Source: Vibrio plantisponsor
GTDB taxonomy: Bacteria; Pseudomonadota; Gammaproteobacteria; Enterobacterales; Vibrionaceae
DNA: 64,000 nt
Direction of reading: 5' to 3'
NCBI RefSeq assembly: GCF_013041605.1
Contig: NZ_JABEQC010000002.1
Location: forward strand, 124,001-188,000
The notes beneath the pieces were generated by a model that was given only the letters and a program-made list of their open reading frames with translations, searched no databases and had not been told where the DNA came from. This document shows, in pieces, positions 39,838-48,545 of the stretch; positions within the stretch are counted from its first letter, which is position 1; each line of letters opens with the position of its first letter. The translations under genes and the position numbers were made by a program.

Positions 39838-39865
39838 TTGACATATTTTTGGTAAATCGTAATAT
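39838..39865 (+). promoter_or_regulatory. Promoter of the tRNA-Ser/Arg array
   Basis: A perfect TTGACA (39838-39843), a 16-base spacer and TAATAT (39860-39865), followed by a GC-rich discriminator (GTGCCTCCGC) typical of stringently controlled stable-RNA promoters. The first tRNA begins 15 bases later. Confidence 0.85.
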
Positions 39866-39880
39866 GTGCCTCCGCAAGAC

Positions 39881-39973
39881 GGTGAGGTGGCCGAGAGGCC
39901 GAAGGCGCTCCCCTGCTAAGGGAGTATGCGGTTTGTAGCCGCATCGAGGGTTCGAATCCCTCCCTCACCGCCA
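39881..39973 (+). tRNA. tRNA-Ser(GCU), copy 1
   Basis: A 93-base class II tRNA with a long variable arm. The anticodon loop is CTGCTAA (GCT) and CCA is encoded. It decodes AGC and AGU. It is first of four tRNAs in one array and identical to copy 2. Confidence 0.97.
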
Positions 39974-40015
39974 TTCTTGCCTTGTTTGGGTTAGCAGCCA
40001 AACAAAGAACAAAGT

Positions 40016-40092
40016 GCGTCCTTAGCTCAGCTGGATAGAGTACCTGGCTACGAACCAGGCGGTCGGAGGTTCGAATCCTCCAGGACGCGCCA
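40016..40092 (+). tRNA. tRNA-Arg(ACG), copy 1
   Basis: A 77-base tRNA, acceptor GCGTCCT/AGGACGC, anticodon loop CTACGAA (ACG, to be deaminated to ICG), CCA encoded. It reads CGU, CGC and CGA. Identical to copy 2. Confidence 0.97.
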
Positions 40093-40138
40093 TATTCTTT
40101 TCCTTGTTTTATAACAAGTTATTGAATGTGAATAATGC

Positions 40139-40231
40139 GGTGAGGTGGCCGAGAGGCCGAAGGCGCTCCCCTGCTAAGGGAGTATGCGGTTTGTAGCCGC
40201 ATCGAGGGTTCGAATCCCTCCCTCACCGCCA
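40139..40231 (+). tRNA. tRNA-Ser(GCU), copy 2
   Basis: By eye an exact repeat of the 93-base tRNA at 39881, with GCT anticodon and encoded CCA. The spacer before it is unlike the one before copy 1. Confidence 0.97.
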
Positions 40232-40297
40232 TTTATTGACCAACGGTCAATTTTTTTGTTCTGAAATAAACTTAGTGTGATATGCTTCACACCCTGC

Positions 40298-40374
40298 GCG
40301 TCCTTAGCTCAGCTGGATAGAGTACCTGGCTACGAACCAGGCGGTCGGAGGTTCGAATCCTCCAGGACGCGCCA
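40298..40374 (+). tRNA. tRNA-Arg(ACG), copy 2
   Basis: By eye an exact repeat of the 77-base tRNA at 40016. It is the last tRNA of the array and is followed by a terminator eight bases later. Confidence 0.97.
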
Positions 40375-40381
40375 CTATATA

Positions 40382-40408
40382 AAGCCTCGCATCACGCGAG
40401 GCTTTTTC
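40382..40408 (+). terminator. Terminator of the tRNA array
   Basis: AAGCCTCGC (40382-40390), loop ATCAC, GCGAGGCTT (40396-40404), then a T run. Confidence 0.92.
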
Positions 40409-40651
40409 TTTTCCTCAAAAACAATTCTTGTTTATCTGTAAGTAGTAAGTCACTGTTCTATATCGAAGCTGGATGACTTTACCCTCTGAATTCCAAATTT
40501 CATTTCAATATTTCACTATTCCAATCGTAATTGACACAAACACATTGCCTATACGCTGACTCGCTTACAATCGGTTTGCGTGGTTTTGTTAGCTATGCCA
40601 TAAATCTGACACTCAATATGTGTTGCTTCTAGAAGAGTCTCTTCAACTAAA
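40409..40651. other. Non-coding region upstream of the oad promoter
   Basis: About 240 AT-rich bases between the tRNA terminator and the oad promoter. I see no gene, RNA or repeat that I can support here. Confidence 0.5.
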
Positions 40652-40679
40652 TTGACAATTTTTAATCAATTGAGATAAT
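40652..40679 (+). promoter_or_regulatory. Candidate promoter of oadGAB
   Basis: A perfect TTGACA (40652-40657), a 16-base spacer and GATAAT (40674-40679, five of six matches). It would give an mRNA leader of about 70 bases before oadG. Confidence 0.65.
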
Positions 40680-40697
40680 TTTTGCTCACTTGTCATA

Positions 40698-40741
40698 ACG
40701 AGGAATCTCGTATTTTTTGACGATTGTTGTCAGGATGACAA
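40698..40741 (+). promoter_or_regulatory. Structured leader of oadGAB: mini-hairpin with T run plus a TTGTCA dyad
   Basis: ACGAG-GAAT-CTCGT (40698-40711) is followed by ATTTTTTG, a small terminator-like element. Next, TTGTCA-GGA-TGACAA (40727-40741) is a perfect 15-base dyad just before the oadG ribosome-binding site. A third TTGTCA lies at 40690-40695. Either attenuation or a repressor operator is possible. Confidence 0.4.
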
Positions 40742-40756
40742 AAGAAAGGAAGCAAC

Positions 40757-41041
40757 ATGACAAACATTGGAAGCCTGCTAGTAGACGCGGCCACCCTGAT
40801 GATTACAGGGATGGGCTTCGTTTTTCTATTCCTAACCCTATTGGTCTATCTCGTTCGGTTAATGTCAAATTTGGTACCCCAAGAAGTACCTCAACCGATC
40901 AGTACACCTATCAAAAATAAAAAAGTACCAGTGAAATCTGGGGCGTCAAACCAACAAACGGTTAGCCCACAGGTAGTTGCGGCTATTTCTGCTGCGGTAC
41001 ATCAACACCGTACTCTAGCTGCTGCGAAAGGTAGTAAATAA
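40757..41041 (+). CDS. oadG: OadG, oxaloacetate decarboxylase gamma subunit
   Basis: A 94-residue small membrane subunit with one helix (about 15-38, MITGMGFVFLFLTLLVYLV) and a polar tail that in the family contacts OadA and binds zinc. It holds the sodium-pumping decarboxylase complex together. GAAAGGAAG precedes the ATG. First of three genes: oadG-oadA-oadB. Confidence 0.93.
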   Translation: MTNIGSLLVDAATLMITGMGFVFLFLTLLVYLVRLMSNLVPQEVPQPISTPIKNKKVPVKSGASNQQTVSPQVVAAISAAVHQHRTLAAAKGSK

Positions 41042-41060
41042 TTAAAAGGAGTTAATAAGC

Positions 41061-42845
41061 ATGTCTAAACCACTTGCCATAACCGATGTGGTTCTTCGCG
41101 ATGCCCATCAATCTTTATTTGCTACGCGCATGCGTATCGAAGATATGCTGCCGATTGCAGCAGAGTTGGACAAAGTTGGCTACTGGTCTCTTGAAACTTG
41201 GGGCGGAGCAACATTTGACGCCTGTATTCGATTCTTGGGCGAAGACCCATGGGAGCGTCTACGTGAGCTGAAAAAAGCAATGCCTAATACACCAATGCAA
41301 ATGCTTTTGCGTGGTCAAAACTTGCTGGGTTATCGCCACTATGCCGATGATGTGGTGGAGAAATTTGTTGAGCGAGCGCATAGCAACGGTATGGATGTAT
41401 TCCGTATCTTTGATGCGATGAACGATGTTCGTAACTTTGAGAAAGCGGTAAAAGCAACGATTGATGTCGGTGCTCATGCTCAAGGTACGCTCTCTTATAC
41501 CACCAGCCCTGTTCACAACGCCAATACTTGGGTTGACCTTGCTAAGCGATTGGAAGATTTAGGTTGTCATTCTTTGTGTATCAAAGATATGTCTGGCCTA
41601 CTAAAACCATATGAAGCTGAAGAGCTGATCACTCGCATTAAAGAATCTTGTAATGTTCCGCTCGCACTTCACTGTCATGCAACTACGGGTTTATCAACCG
41701 CTACGGCTGTAAAAGCAGTGGAAGCTGGTATCGACATTCTTGATACTGCAATTTCTTCAATGAGTCAGACTTACGGTCATACGCCAACAGAAACGGTTGT
41801 TGCGATGCTGCAAGGTACTGAACGCGATACTAATTTGAAGCTTGAGCAGATCGAACCGATAGCGGCTTACTTCCGTGAAGTACGTAAGAAATACGCGAAG
41901 TGGGAAGGGCAGCTAAAAGGCGTCGATTCTCGTATCCTTATTGCTCAAGTTCCTGGCGGTATGTTGACCAATATGGAAGGTCAGCTTAAAGAACAAGGCG
42001 CGGCTGATCGTATCGATGAAGTTCTCGAAGAGATCCCTCGTGTTCGTAAAGATCTTGGTTACATTCCTTTGGTAACACCGACATCACAAATCGTCGGTAC
42101 TCAAGCTGTAATCAACGTTCTGACTGGCGAGCGCTATAAGAGCATCACTAAAGAAACGGCGGGTTTATTGAAAGGCGAATACGGTGCGACTCCTGCTGAA
42201 GTAAACACGGAACTGCAAGCTCGTGTTCTTGACGGTGCGGAAGTGATCACCTGTCGTCCTGCAGATCTACTGCAAGACGAGATGGAACACCTGACGACTG
42301 AACTGCTAGAGAAAGCAAAAGCGGAAGGTATTTCTTTGGCAGAAGACACCGTTGATGATGTTCTGACATATGCGCTGTTCCCTCAGGTTGGTTTGAAGTT
42401 CCTGAAAAACCGTCACAATCCAGAAGCTTTCGAACCAGCACCGGGTAAAGAAGTGGCTGCTCCAGTTGCAGCTAAACCAGCTGCGGCTGCGGTTGGTGGC
42501 ATCGAAACTTACAGTGTTAAAGTTGATGGGCATGTGTACGATGTGGAAGTCGGTCCTCAAGGCCAGCTTACTTCGGTTACGCCAGCGCAAGCTAAACCTG
42601 CGGCTGCGGCTCCAGTTGCTAGTGCAGATAACGCTGAAGATGTTCCAGCGCCACTAGCCGGTACTATTTTCAAAGTAAACGTAGCGGCTGGTGAAGAAGT
42701 TGCTGAAGGCGATGTACTCATTATTCTCGAAGCAATGAAGATGGAAACGGAAGTCAGAGCAGCTCGCTCAGGCTTAGTTCAGGATCTTCATGTTAAAGAG
42801 GGTGATGCTGTTGCTGTTGGTTCACCACTACTGAGCTTGGCGTAA
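41061..42845 (+). CDS. oadA: OadA, oxaloacetate decarboxylase alpha subunit (biotin protein)
   Basis: A 594-residue subunit. The N-terminal carboxyltransferase domain ([16 protein letters not shown], and SLCIKDMSG with HCHATTG metal-site histidines) is followed by a conserved carboxylase domain and an Ala/Pro linker. A biotinyl domain with the target Lys560 in EAMKMET ends the protein. It moves CO2 from oxaloacetate onto biotin; OadB then releases it and pumps sodium outward. The gene follows oadG by 19 bases. Confidence 0.96.
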   Translation: MSKPLAITDVVLRDAHQSLFATRMRIEDMLPIAAELDKVGYWSLETWGGATFDACIRFLGEDPWERLRELKKAMPNTPMQMLLRGQNLLGYRHYADDVVEKFVERAHSNGMDVFRIFDAMNDVRNFEKAVKATIDVGAHAQGTLSYTTSPVHNANTWVDLAKRLEDLGCHSLCIKDMSGLLKPYEAEELITRIKESCNVPLALHCHATTGLSTATAVKAVEAGIDILDTAISSMSQTYGHTPTETVVAMLQGTERDTNLKLEQIEPIAAYFREVRKKYAKWEGQLKGVDSRILIAQVPGGMLTNMEGQLKEQGAADRIDEVLEEIPRVRKDLGYIPLVTPTSQIVGTQAVINVLTGERYKSITKETAGLLKGEYGATPAEVNTELQARVLDGAEVITCRPADLLQDEMEHLTTELLEKAKAEGISLAEDTVDDVLTYALFPQVGLKFLKNRHNPEAFEPAPGKEVAAPVAAKPAAAAVGGIETYSVKVDGHVYDVEVGPQGQLTSVTPAQAKPAAAAPVASADNAEDVPAPLAGTIFKVNVAAGEEVAEGDVLIILEAMKMETEVRAARSGLVQDLHVKEGDAVAVGSPLLSLA

Positions 42846-42854
42846 GGGAGTACC

Positions 42855-43985
42855 ATGGACGGATTAATAACCTTATGGCGTGAAACAGGTATAGCTAACT
42901 TTGAACTAGGCCAGATCATTATGATCATGGTTGGTTGTTTGCTGCTGTTCCTTGCTATTCGTAAAGGTTTTGAACCCTTGTTACTTCTGCCAATTGGCTT
43001 TGGCGCGGTTCTGGCAAATATTCCAAATGCTGGTTTCACTGAACCGGGAGGTTTGCTTTACTACGTTTACCACGTAGGGATCGAATCGGGTGTATTCCCG
43101 TTGTTGATCTTTATGGGTGTAGGGGCAATGACTGACTTTGGCGCTTTGATCGCAAACCCAAAAACATTGTGGTTAGGTGCTGCAGCGCAGTTAGGTATTT
43201 TTGCTACTTTATTTGGCGCAATTTTCCTTAACTATGTTCCGGGAATGGAATTTACCATGGCAGATGCGTCATCGATTGCGATTATCGGTGGTGCAGATGG
43301 TCCGACAGCGATTTTCTTAGCGAGTAAGCTGTCGCCGGATCTGCTGGGTGCGATTGCTGTAGCTGCATACAGCTACATGGCATTGGTACCTATTATTCAG
43401 CCGCCAATTATGAAAGCACTCACGACTCCCGAAGAGCGTCAAATTAAAATGGCTCAGCTTCGTCATGTAGGGAAAACTGAAAAAATCATTTTCCCACTGA
43501 TTGTCCTTCTGATGACCATTTTGTTCCTACCGTCAGCGACTCCACTTGTTGGTATGTTCTGTTTAGGAAACTTGATGCGTGAAGCGGGTGTCGTTGAGCG
43601 TTTGTCTAAGACTGCGCAAAATGAGTTGATCAACATTGTCACTATTTTCTTAGGACTTGGTGTCGGTTCTAAGTTGCAAGCGGATAAGTTCTTAAATTTG
43701 GAAACTCTGGGTATTTTGGCTTTAGGCGCCGTGGCTTTCAGTATCGGTACTGCTGGTGGCGTGATTATGGCTAAGATTCTCAACAAGTTCTCTAAAGAAG
43801 ATATCAACCCGCTTATCGGTGCAGCTGGTGTATCTGCGGTTCCTATGGCGGCGCGCGTAGTTAATAAGGTTGGCTTACAAGCTAACCCTCAAAACTTCTT
43901 GTTGATGCATGCAATGGGACCAAACGTAGCTGGGGTTCTTGGCTCTGCCGTTGCCGCTGGTGTGTTACTCGCATTAGTAGGCTAA
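42855..43985 (+). CDS. oadB: OadB, sodium-pumping oxaloacetate decarboxylase beta subunit
   Basis: A 376-residue inner-membrane protein with about nine helices that couples carboxybiotin decarboxylation to sodium export. The [21 protein letters not shown] region holds the key Asp of the family. [19 protein letters not shown] near the C-terminus is also typical. Some relatives are 430 residues with a longer N-terminus, so this is the short form. Last gene of oadGAB. Confidence 0.96.
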   Translation: MDGLITLWRETGIANFELGQIIMIMVGCLLLFLAIRKGFEPLLLLPIGFGAVLANIPNAGFTEPGGLLYYVYHVGIESGVFPLLIFMGVGAMTDFGALIANPKTLWLGAAAQLGIFATLFGAIFLNYVPGMEFTMADASSIAIIGGADGPTAIFLASKLSPDLLGAIAVAAYSYMALVPIIQPPIMKALTTPEERQIKMAQLRHVGKTEKIIFPLIVLLMTILFLPSATPLVGMFCLGNLMREAGVVERLSKTAQNELINIVTIFLGLGVGSKLQADKFLNLETLGILALGAVAFSIGTAGGVIMAKILNKFSKEDINPLIGAAGVSAVPMAARVVNKVGLQANPQNFLLMHAMGPNVAGVLGSAVAAGVLLALVG

Positions 43986-44094
43986 CTGCGGTCTGATGAA
44001 ACCAACTGGTTGAGCGTACCAATAGAGGACACTATCTTTGCTTAACGCTTTCGCGGTATGAAACTGTAGTGTTTGCAAATATTGGTATATATTC

Positions 44095-44121
44095 AAAGGG
44101 ATGCTGCAGCATCCCTTTTTT
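44095..44121 (+). terminator. Terminator after oadB
   Basis: A perfect palindrome AAAGGGATGCT-GC-AGCATCCCTTT (44095-44118) followed by a T run. It sits 110 bases past oadB, just before the next gene. Confidence 0.9.
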
Positions 44122-44145
44122 ATTTGCGCTATAGGGACAGTTGAA

Positions 44146-45093
44146 ATGGAAAACAAGCAAATTGCTATTACCCAGTTTGGTGGGCCTGAAGTTCTTTCAA
44201 TATTATCGTCACCAATTCCTGAGCCGAAAGCAGGCGAAGTATTAGTTCGTGTTGCTTATTCTGGAATCAATCCGATCGATGTAAAAACACGGGCAGGTTT
44301 AGGTTGGGCTGCAGCTCAAAATAAAGACAATTTACCTTGGGTGCCAGGCTATGATGTCGCAGGGCAGGTTATAAAAGCTGGCGAGGGTGTATCTCGATTG
44401 CAAGAAGGCGATAACGTTGCTGGTTTTATCGGTTTTCCTACCCAAGGTGGAGGTTATAGCCAATATGTTTGTGTCCCAGAAAAAGAACTGAGTCTGGTGC
44501 CAGAGGCTGTTACTTTAGAAGCCGCTGCCGTGCTTCCTCTTGCGGGGCAAACGGCTGCTCAGGCGTTGAATAAAGCGGAAGTGAAAGAAGGCGATGTAGT
44601 ACTGATTTTAGCGGGTGCTGGTGGTGTTGGACATTTGGCGGTGCAAATTGCGATTGCAGCAAAAGCAGAGGTTTATACCACTTGCAGCGAAAGTAATCTG
44701 GATTATCTGGCTACTCTTGGTGCCCATGCGATTAACTATCAGTTTGCACCTGTATCGCAGCGTATTGAAAAAGTGGATGTATTGATCGACCTTGTCGGCG
44801 GAGATGCCGCTTTGGATGCGTTGAAGTGTCTGAATGACAATGCTCGTGTCGTCACTGTTCCAACATTAAGTGCGGAACTGATTTGCGAGAAAGCGAAGAT
44901 GTTGGGCTTTCAGGCCACAGGTATGTTGGTTGATCCAAATCCTGAGCAATTAGACACTATGTTATATATGGTTAGCGTTGGATTGCTCAAAACTGAAATT
45001 CAACATATTTATCCTATGGATGAAGTTCAACAAGCCCACAAACAAATAGAAACGGGTCATACACGAGGCAAGGTTTTGTTAGATATGAAATGA
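44146..45093 (+). CDS. Zinc-independent MDR-family NAD(P)H:quinone oxidoreductase
   Basis: A 315-residue medium-chain dehydrogenase/reductase. The N-terminal domain has GINPIDVKTRAG and PGYDVAGQV. A Rossmann segment LILAGAGGVGHLAVQIAIAAKA lies near 153-174. Catalytic zinc ligands are absent, as in the quinone reductase branch. The likely reaction is NADPH-dependent reduction of quinones or enones. The start is ATG 44146 behind GGGACAG; the frame is open upstream through the terminator, which is not plausible coding. It overlaps the next gene by four bases. Confidence 0.85.
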   Translation: MENKQIAITQFGGPEVLSILSSPIPEPKAGEVLVRVAYSGINPIDVKTRAGLGWAAAQNKDNLPWVPGYDVAGQVIKAGEGVSRLQEGDNVAGFIGFPTQGGGYSQYVCVPEKELSLVPEAVTLEAAAVLPLAGQTAAQALNKAEVKEGDVVLILAGAGGVGHLAVQIAIAAKAEVYTTCSESNLDYLATLGAHAINYQFAPVSQRIEKVDVLIDLVGGDAALDALKCLNDNARVVTVPTLSAELICEKAKMLGFQATGMLVDPNPEQLDTMLYMVSVGLLKTEIQHIYPMDEVQQAHKQIETGHTRGKVLLDMK

Positions 45094-45545
45094 TTGAGTT
45101 TTTTAACTCTCTTTTTACCCAATTTGCGCAGCTATTCTCTGATTCAGCATTATGGGTTCTCTTTTTTGGCGGCTTTCTTAGTGCAACTCTGCTTCCCGGT
45201 GGGTCAGAAGCCGCTTTACTCGCTACTTTAGCGCTTAATCAATATTCCGTATTTTCTGTCATTACAATCGCAACTTTGGGTAATACCCTTGGTGGCTTAG
45301 TCAACTATTGGTTAGGTTTATGGCTGCCGAACAGAACTCAGCAGCAAAAACATGGTCATAAAGCTTTAGCTTGGTTAACTAAGTATGGTTACTGGTCTTT
45401 GCTGTTTAGTTGGTTACCTATTATTGGCGATCCGCTGTGTTTGGCTGCCGGCTGGTTAAGAATGAAATTTTTACCTTCATTTGTCATGATTTTGATTGGC
45501 AAAGCGCTTCGATATTCCATTCTAGCCGTTCTTTTCTTTTTCTAA
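45090..45545 (+). CDS. yqaA: YqaA-family membrane protein (DedA/SNARE-associated)
   Basis: A 151-residue inner-membrane protein. LFFGGFLSATLLPGGSEAALL near 26-46 and GNTLGGLVNYWLGLWLP are the conserved loops of the VTT/DedA superfamily, with RYSILAVLFF at the end. The function is not firmly known; relatives affect membrane lipid balance. Its ATGA start overlaps the preceding reductase. Confidence 0.85.
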   Translation: MIEFFNSLFTQFAQLFSDSALWVLFFGGFLSATLLPGGSEAALLATLALNQYSVFSVITIATLGNTLGGLVNYWLGLWLPNRTQQQKHGHKALAWLTKYGYWSLLFSWLPIIGDPLCLAAGWLRMKFLPSFVMILIGKALRYSILAVLFFF

Positions 45546-45564
45546 GATTTTCTAAGGAGATGTT

Positions 45565-48420
45565 ATGAGGAAAATCTGGGCTGGAGCCTTCTCGTTAATC
45601 GCCATCAATGGCTGTAGTACTCAAACCAAACCAGAGACTGACCTCTCCTCACTTCCTCAAGGCATTCACTTGGTTGAACAAGTTGATTCAGCGACAGGTA
45701 AAGTGATGATCCCTTATTCTAAATACCGATTAGATAATGGATTAACCGTGATTCTTTCTCCGGATCATTCTGATCCGTTAGTAAATGTAGACGTTACTTA
45801 TCATGTTGGTTCGGCTCGCGAAGAAGTGGGCAAATCAGGCTTTGCTCACTTTTTTGAGCATATGATGTTCCAAGGCTCCAAGAATGTGGGTGACCAAGAA
45901 CACTTTCGACTGATCACGGAAGCGGGCGGTTCCTTGAACGGCACAACTAACCGAGACCGAACGAACTACTATGAAACGGTACCGGCTAATCAACTGGAAA
46001 AAGTGCTGTGGTTAGAAGCGGATCGTATGGGTTTTTTACTTGATGCCGTTTCTCAACGTAAGTTCGAAATCCAGCGCGATACAGTGAAGAACGAGCGTGC
46101 GCAGAATTATGACAACCGTCCATATGGTCTGATGTGGGAGAAAATGGGAGAGGCCATTTATCCGCAAGGACACCCATACTCTTGGCAGACCATCGGATAT
46201 GTCGAAGATTTGGATAAAGTTGATGTTAACGATTTAAAAGCGTTTTTCCTGCGCTGGTACGGTCCAAACAATGCTGTTTTGACCATCGGTGGTGACATTG
46301 ACGTCGATGAAACTCTTCAATGGGTAAACAAATACTTTGGATCTATTCCTAAAGGTCCGGAAGTGAAAAAGGCCAAAAAGCAGCCTGCGATTTTGCCTGA
46401 GAACCGCTTTATCACTATGGAAGACCGCATTCAACAACCTATGGTGGTGATTGGTTGGCCGACGTCATATCGTGGTGCCGATGACCAGATGTCGCTGGAT
46501 GTTATGGCCAGTGTTCTTGGTAGTGGTACCAACAGCTATTTGTATCAAAACTTAGTTAAAACACAGAAAGCGGTCAGTGCTGGTTCTTTCCATGACTGTT
46601 CTGAGCTAGCGTGTAATTTCTATGTGTTCGCTATGGCCCCTGCTGGTAATAAAGGTCAGTTAGCGCCTTTATACAAAGAGCTTATGCAGACAATTGATGA
46701 GTTCAAATCGAAGGGCGTTGCGGCTGAGCGTTTAGAACAAATCACAGGAATGGCTGAAGCGAACTCGGTATTTGCTTTGCAGAGTGTGTCAGGAAAAGTG
46801 GCTCAGTTGGCGGCAAATGAAACCTTTTATGGTCAACCGGATCGTATTGAAGATCAGTTGGAACAACTTCGCCATGTATCACCGAAGAGCCTCACAGCGG
46901 TATATAACAAGTACATTAATGGCAAAAATAAAGCCACGCTTAGTATTGTCCCACAAGGCAAGACAAGTTTTGCCGTGAAGAAGGCGACATTTGTTACACC
47001 TGAACGTGATTTGCCAGAGCATCAAAAAATTTCTGAACAGCAGCTGACGTTCCGTGAAGTCAAAGATAATTTCGACCGTTCAGTTATGCCGAAAGTCGCC
47101 GATGCGGTCCAGGCTCGTTTACCGACGCTGTATGACATTTACTTCAACAACGGTGCTGAACTGCTTGGAACCAAGACATCTGAAACTCCGACTGTCGTCA
47201 TTCAATTTAAACTTCCGGCCGGTGAAAGACATGTGCCGAGAGGTAAGGAAGGCTTAGCAAATTTAACCGCAGCCATGATGGAGCAGGGCTCAGCATCAAG
47301 GAATGTAGAAGAGATTCAAGCGCAGTTGGATAAATTGGGCTCAACCATCAGCGTGAATGCGAATACCTATTCAACAAGCGTTGTGGTTTCTAGTTTAGAG
47401 AAGAATCTAGCTGAAACCTTGTCGGTGATCGAGGAAGTGTTATTCCAACCGGGCTTTAAACAAGATGATTTTGACCGAATCAAGCAGCAAATGATTCAAG
47501 GAATGGTCTATCAGCATCAGCAACCGGAATGGCTAGCATCGCAAGCAACTCGCCAAGTGTTGTTTGGTTCCTCGATTTTTGCTCGTTCCAGTGATGGTAC
47601 TAATGATTCTATCGCCAGTTTGACCTTGGATGATGTGAAGCATTTCTATCGTAAACATTACACACCGAATGGTGCTCAAATCGTTGTCGTTGGGGATATC
47701 TCAAAGCAGGATATTCGCAAGCAGCTTAACTTTTTCGCCAATTGGAAGGGAGATGCTTCGCCTCTGATTGATCCTCAAATCGTTCCCAACTTAACCAGCA
47801 AGAAGGTTTACTTGGTCGACAAACCGGATGCGCCTCAATCTGTCGTTCGTCTAGTTCGACGTGGTTTACCGTTTGACGCTACGGGTGAACTTTACCTGAG
47901 CCAGCTGGCAAACTTTAATCTTGCTGGTAATTTCAATAGCCGCATCAATCAGAATTTGCGTGAAGATAAAGGTTTTACATACGGAGCAAGCAGTTACTTT
48001 TCCAGCAACCGAGAAGTCGGTGCTGTAGTGTTTAATGCTCAAGTCAGAGCGGATGCCACCTTATATTCGATTATTGAGTTGCAGAATGAAATGGCGAAGT
48101 TCAGTGAGAATGGCTTAACTGACCAAGAAATGGATTTCTTACGTCTGGCTGTGGGACAACAAGATGCATTGAAGTATGAAACTCCAGGACAAAAGGCTTC
48201 CTTATTGAGCAGTATATTGACCTACAGTTTGGATAGAGATTATCTACAAGTTCGTAATGAGATAGTCAAAAGCGTTGATAAAGTGACACTAGATCGTTTA
48301 GCTGCGAAGTGGTTTAATCCGAATGATTACCAGATTATCGTGGTCGGTGATGCAAAAACACTCAAGCCTCAACTAGAAAAATTAACAATTCCCGTAGAAG
48401 AGCTTGAAATCATCCGCTAG
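45565..48420 (+). CDS. M16-family zinc metalloprotease, lipoprotein, two-domain
   Basis: A 951-residue insulinase-type protease. The lipobox ends at INGC (Cys about 17), placing it in the periplasm on a lipid anchor. The active site is HFFEHM (HxxEH) near 92-97 with the second Glu about 75 residues on (KNERAQNYDNRPYG). The C-terminal half (about 500-951) repeats the M16 fold without a catalytic motif, and contains the R/Y substrate pair in the GKGFTYG-like FTYGASSYFSS. Substrates unknown. Matches, from memory, VC0554 in V. cholerae. Confidence 0.9.
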   Translation: MRKIWAGAFSLIAINGCSTQTKPETDLSSLPQGIHLVEQVDSATGKVMIPYSKYRLDNGLTVILSPDHSDPLVNVDVTYHVGSAREEVGKSGFAHFFEHMMFQGSKNVGDQEHFRLITEAGGSLNGTTNRDRTNYYETVPANQLEKVLWLEADRMGFLLDAVSQRKFEIQRDTVKNERAQNYDNRPYGLMWEKMGEAIYPQGHPYSWQTIGYVEDLDKVDVNDLKAFFLRWYGPNNAVLTIGGDIDVDETLQWVNKYFGSIPKGPEVKKAKKQPAILPENRFITMEDRIQQPMVVIGWPTSYRGADDQMSLDVMASVLGSGTNSYLYQNLVKTQKAVSAGSFHDCSELACNFYVFAMAPAGNKGQLAPLYKELMQTIDEFKSKGVAAERLEQITGMAEANSVFALQSVSGKVAQLAANETFYGQPDRIEDQLEQLRHVSPKSLTAVYNKYINGKNKATLSIVPQGKTSFAVKKATFVTPERDLPEHQKISEQQLTFREVKDNFDRSVMPKVADAVQARLPTLYDIYFNNGAELLGTKTSETPTVVIQFKLPAGERHVPRGKEGLANLTAAMMEQGSASRNVEEIQAQLDKLGSTISVNANTYSTSVVVSSLEKNLAETLSVIEEVLFQPGFKQDDFDRIKQQMIQGMVYQHQQPEWLASQATRQVLFGSSIFARSSDGTNDSIASLTLDDVKHFYRKHYTPNGAQIVVVGDISKQDIRKQLNFFANWKGDASPLIDPQIVPNLTSKKVYLVDKPDAPQSVVRLVRRGLPFDATGELYLSQLANFNLAGNFNSRINQNLREDKGFTYGASSYFSSNREVGAVVFNAQVRADATLYSIIELQNEMAKFSENGLTDQEMDFLRLAVGQQDALKYETPGQKASLLSSILTYSLDRDYLQVRNEIVKSVDKVTLDRLAAKWFNPNDYQIIVVGDAKTLKPQLEKLTIPVEELEIIR

Positions 48421-48434
48421 AGTACACATAAAAG

Positions 48435-48459
48435 AGGAGGCGACGTTCGCGTGCCTCCT
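48435..48459 (+). terminator. Strong TTCG-capped hairpin after the M16 protease
   Basis: AGGAGGC (48435-48441) pairs with GCCTCCT (48453-48459), with an inner ACG-TTCG-CGT stem and one bulged G. It is a very stable hairpin but is followed by GTCTGTCTTCG rather than a T run, so it may stabilise the mRNA end rather than terminate. Confidence 0.5.
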
Positions 48460-48545
48460 GTCTGTCTTCGTAGATTCTTCCACTAAACAAGGTTGAACCG
48501 CTAGGGGATTAGGCCGACTCACAATACATATAAGCGAATTTCAAT

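Noticed and set aside
39756..40001. Open frame antisense to the first tRNA-Ser
   Set aside because: It runs through a tRNA gene and its promoter and resembles no protein; a common spurious call over tRNAs.
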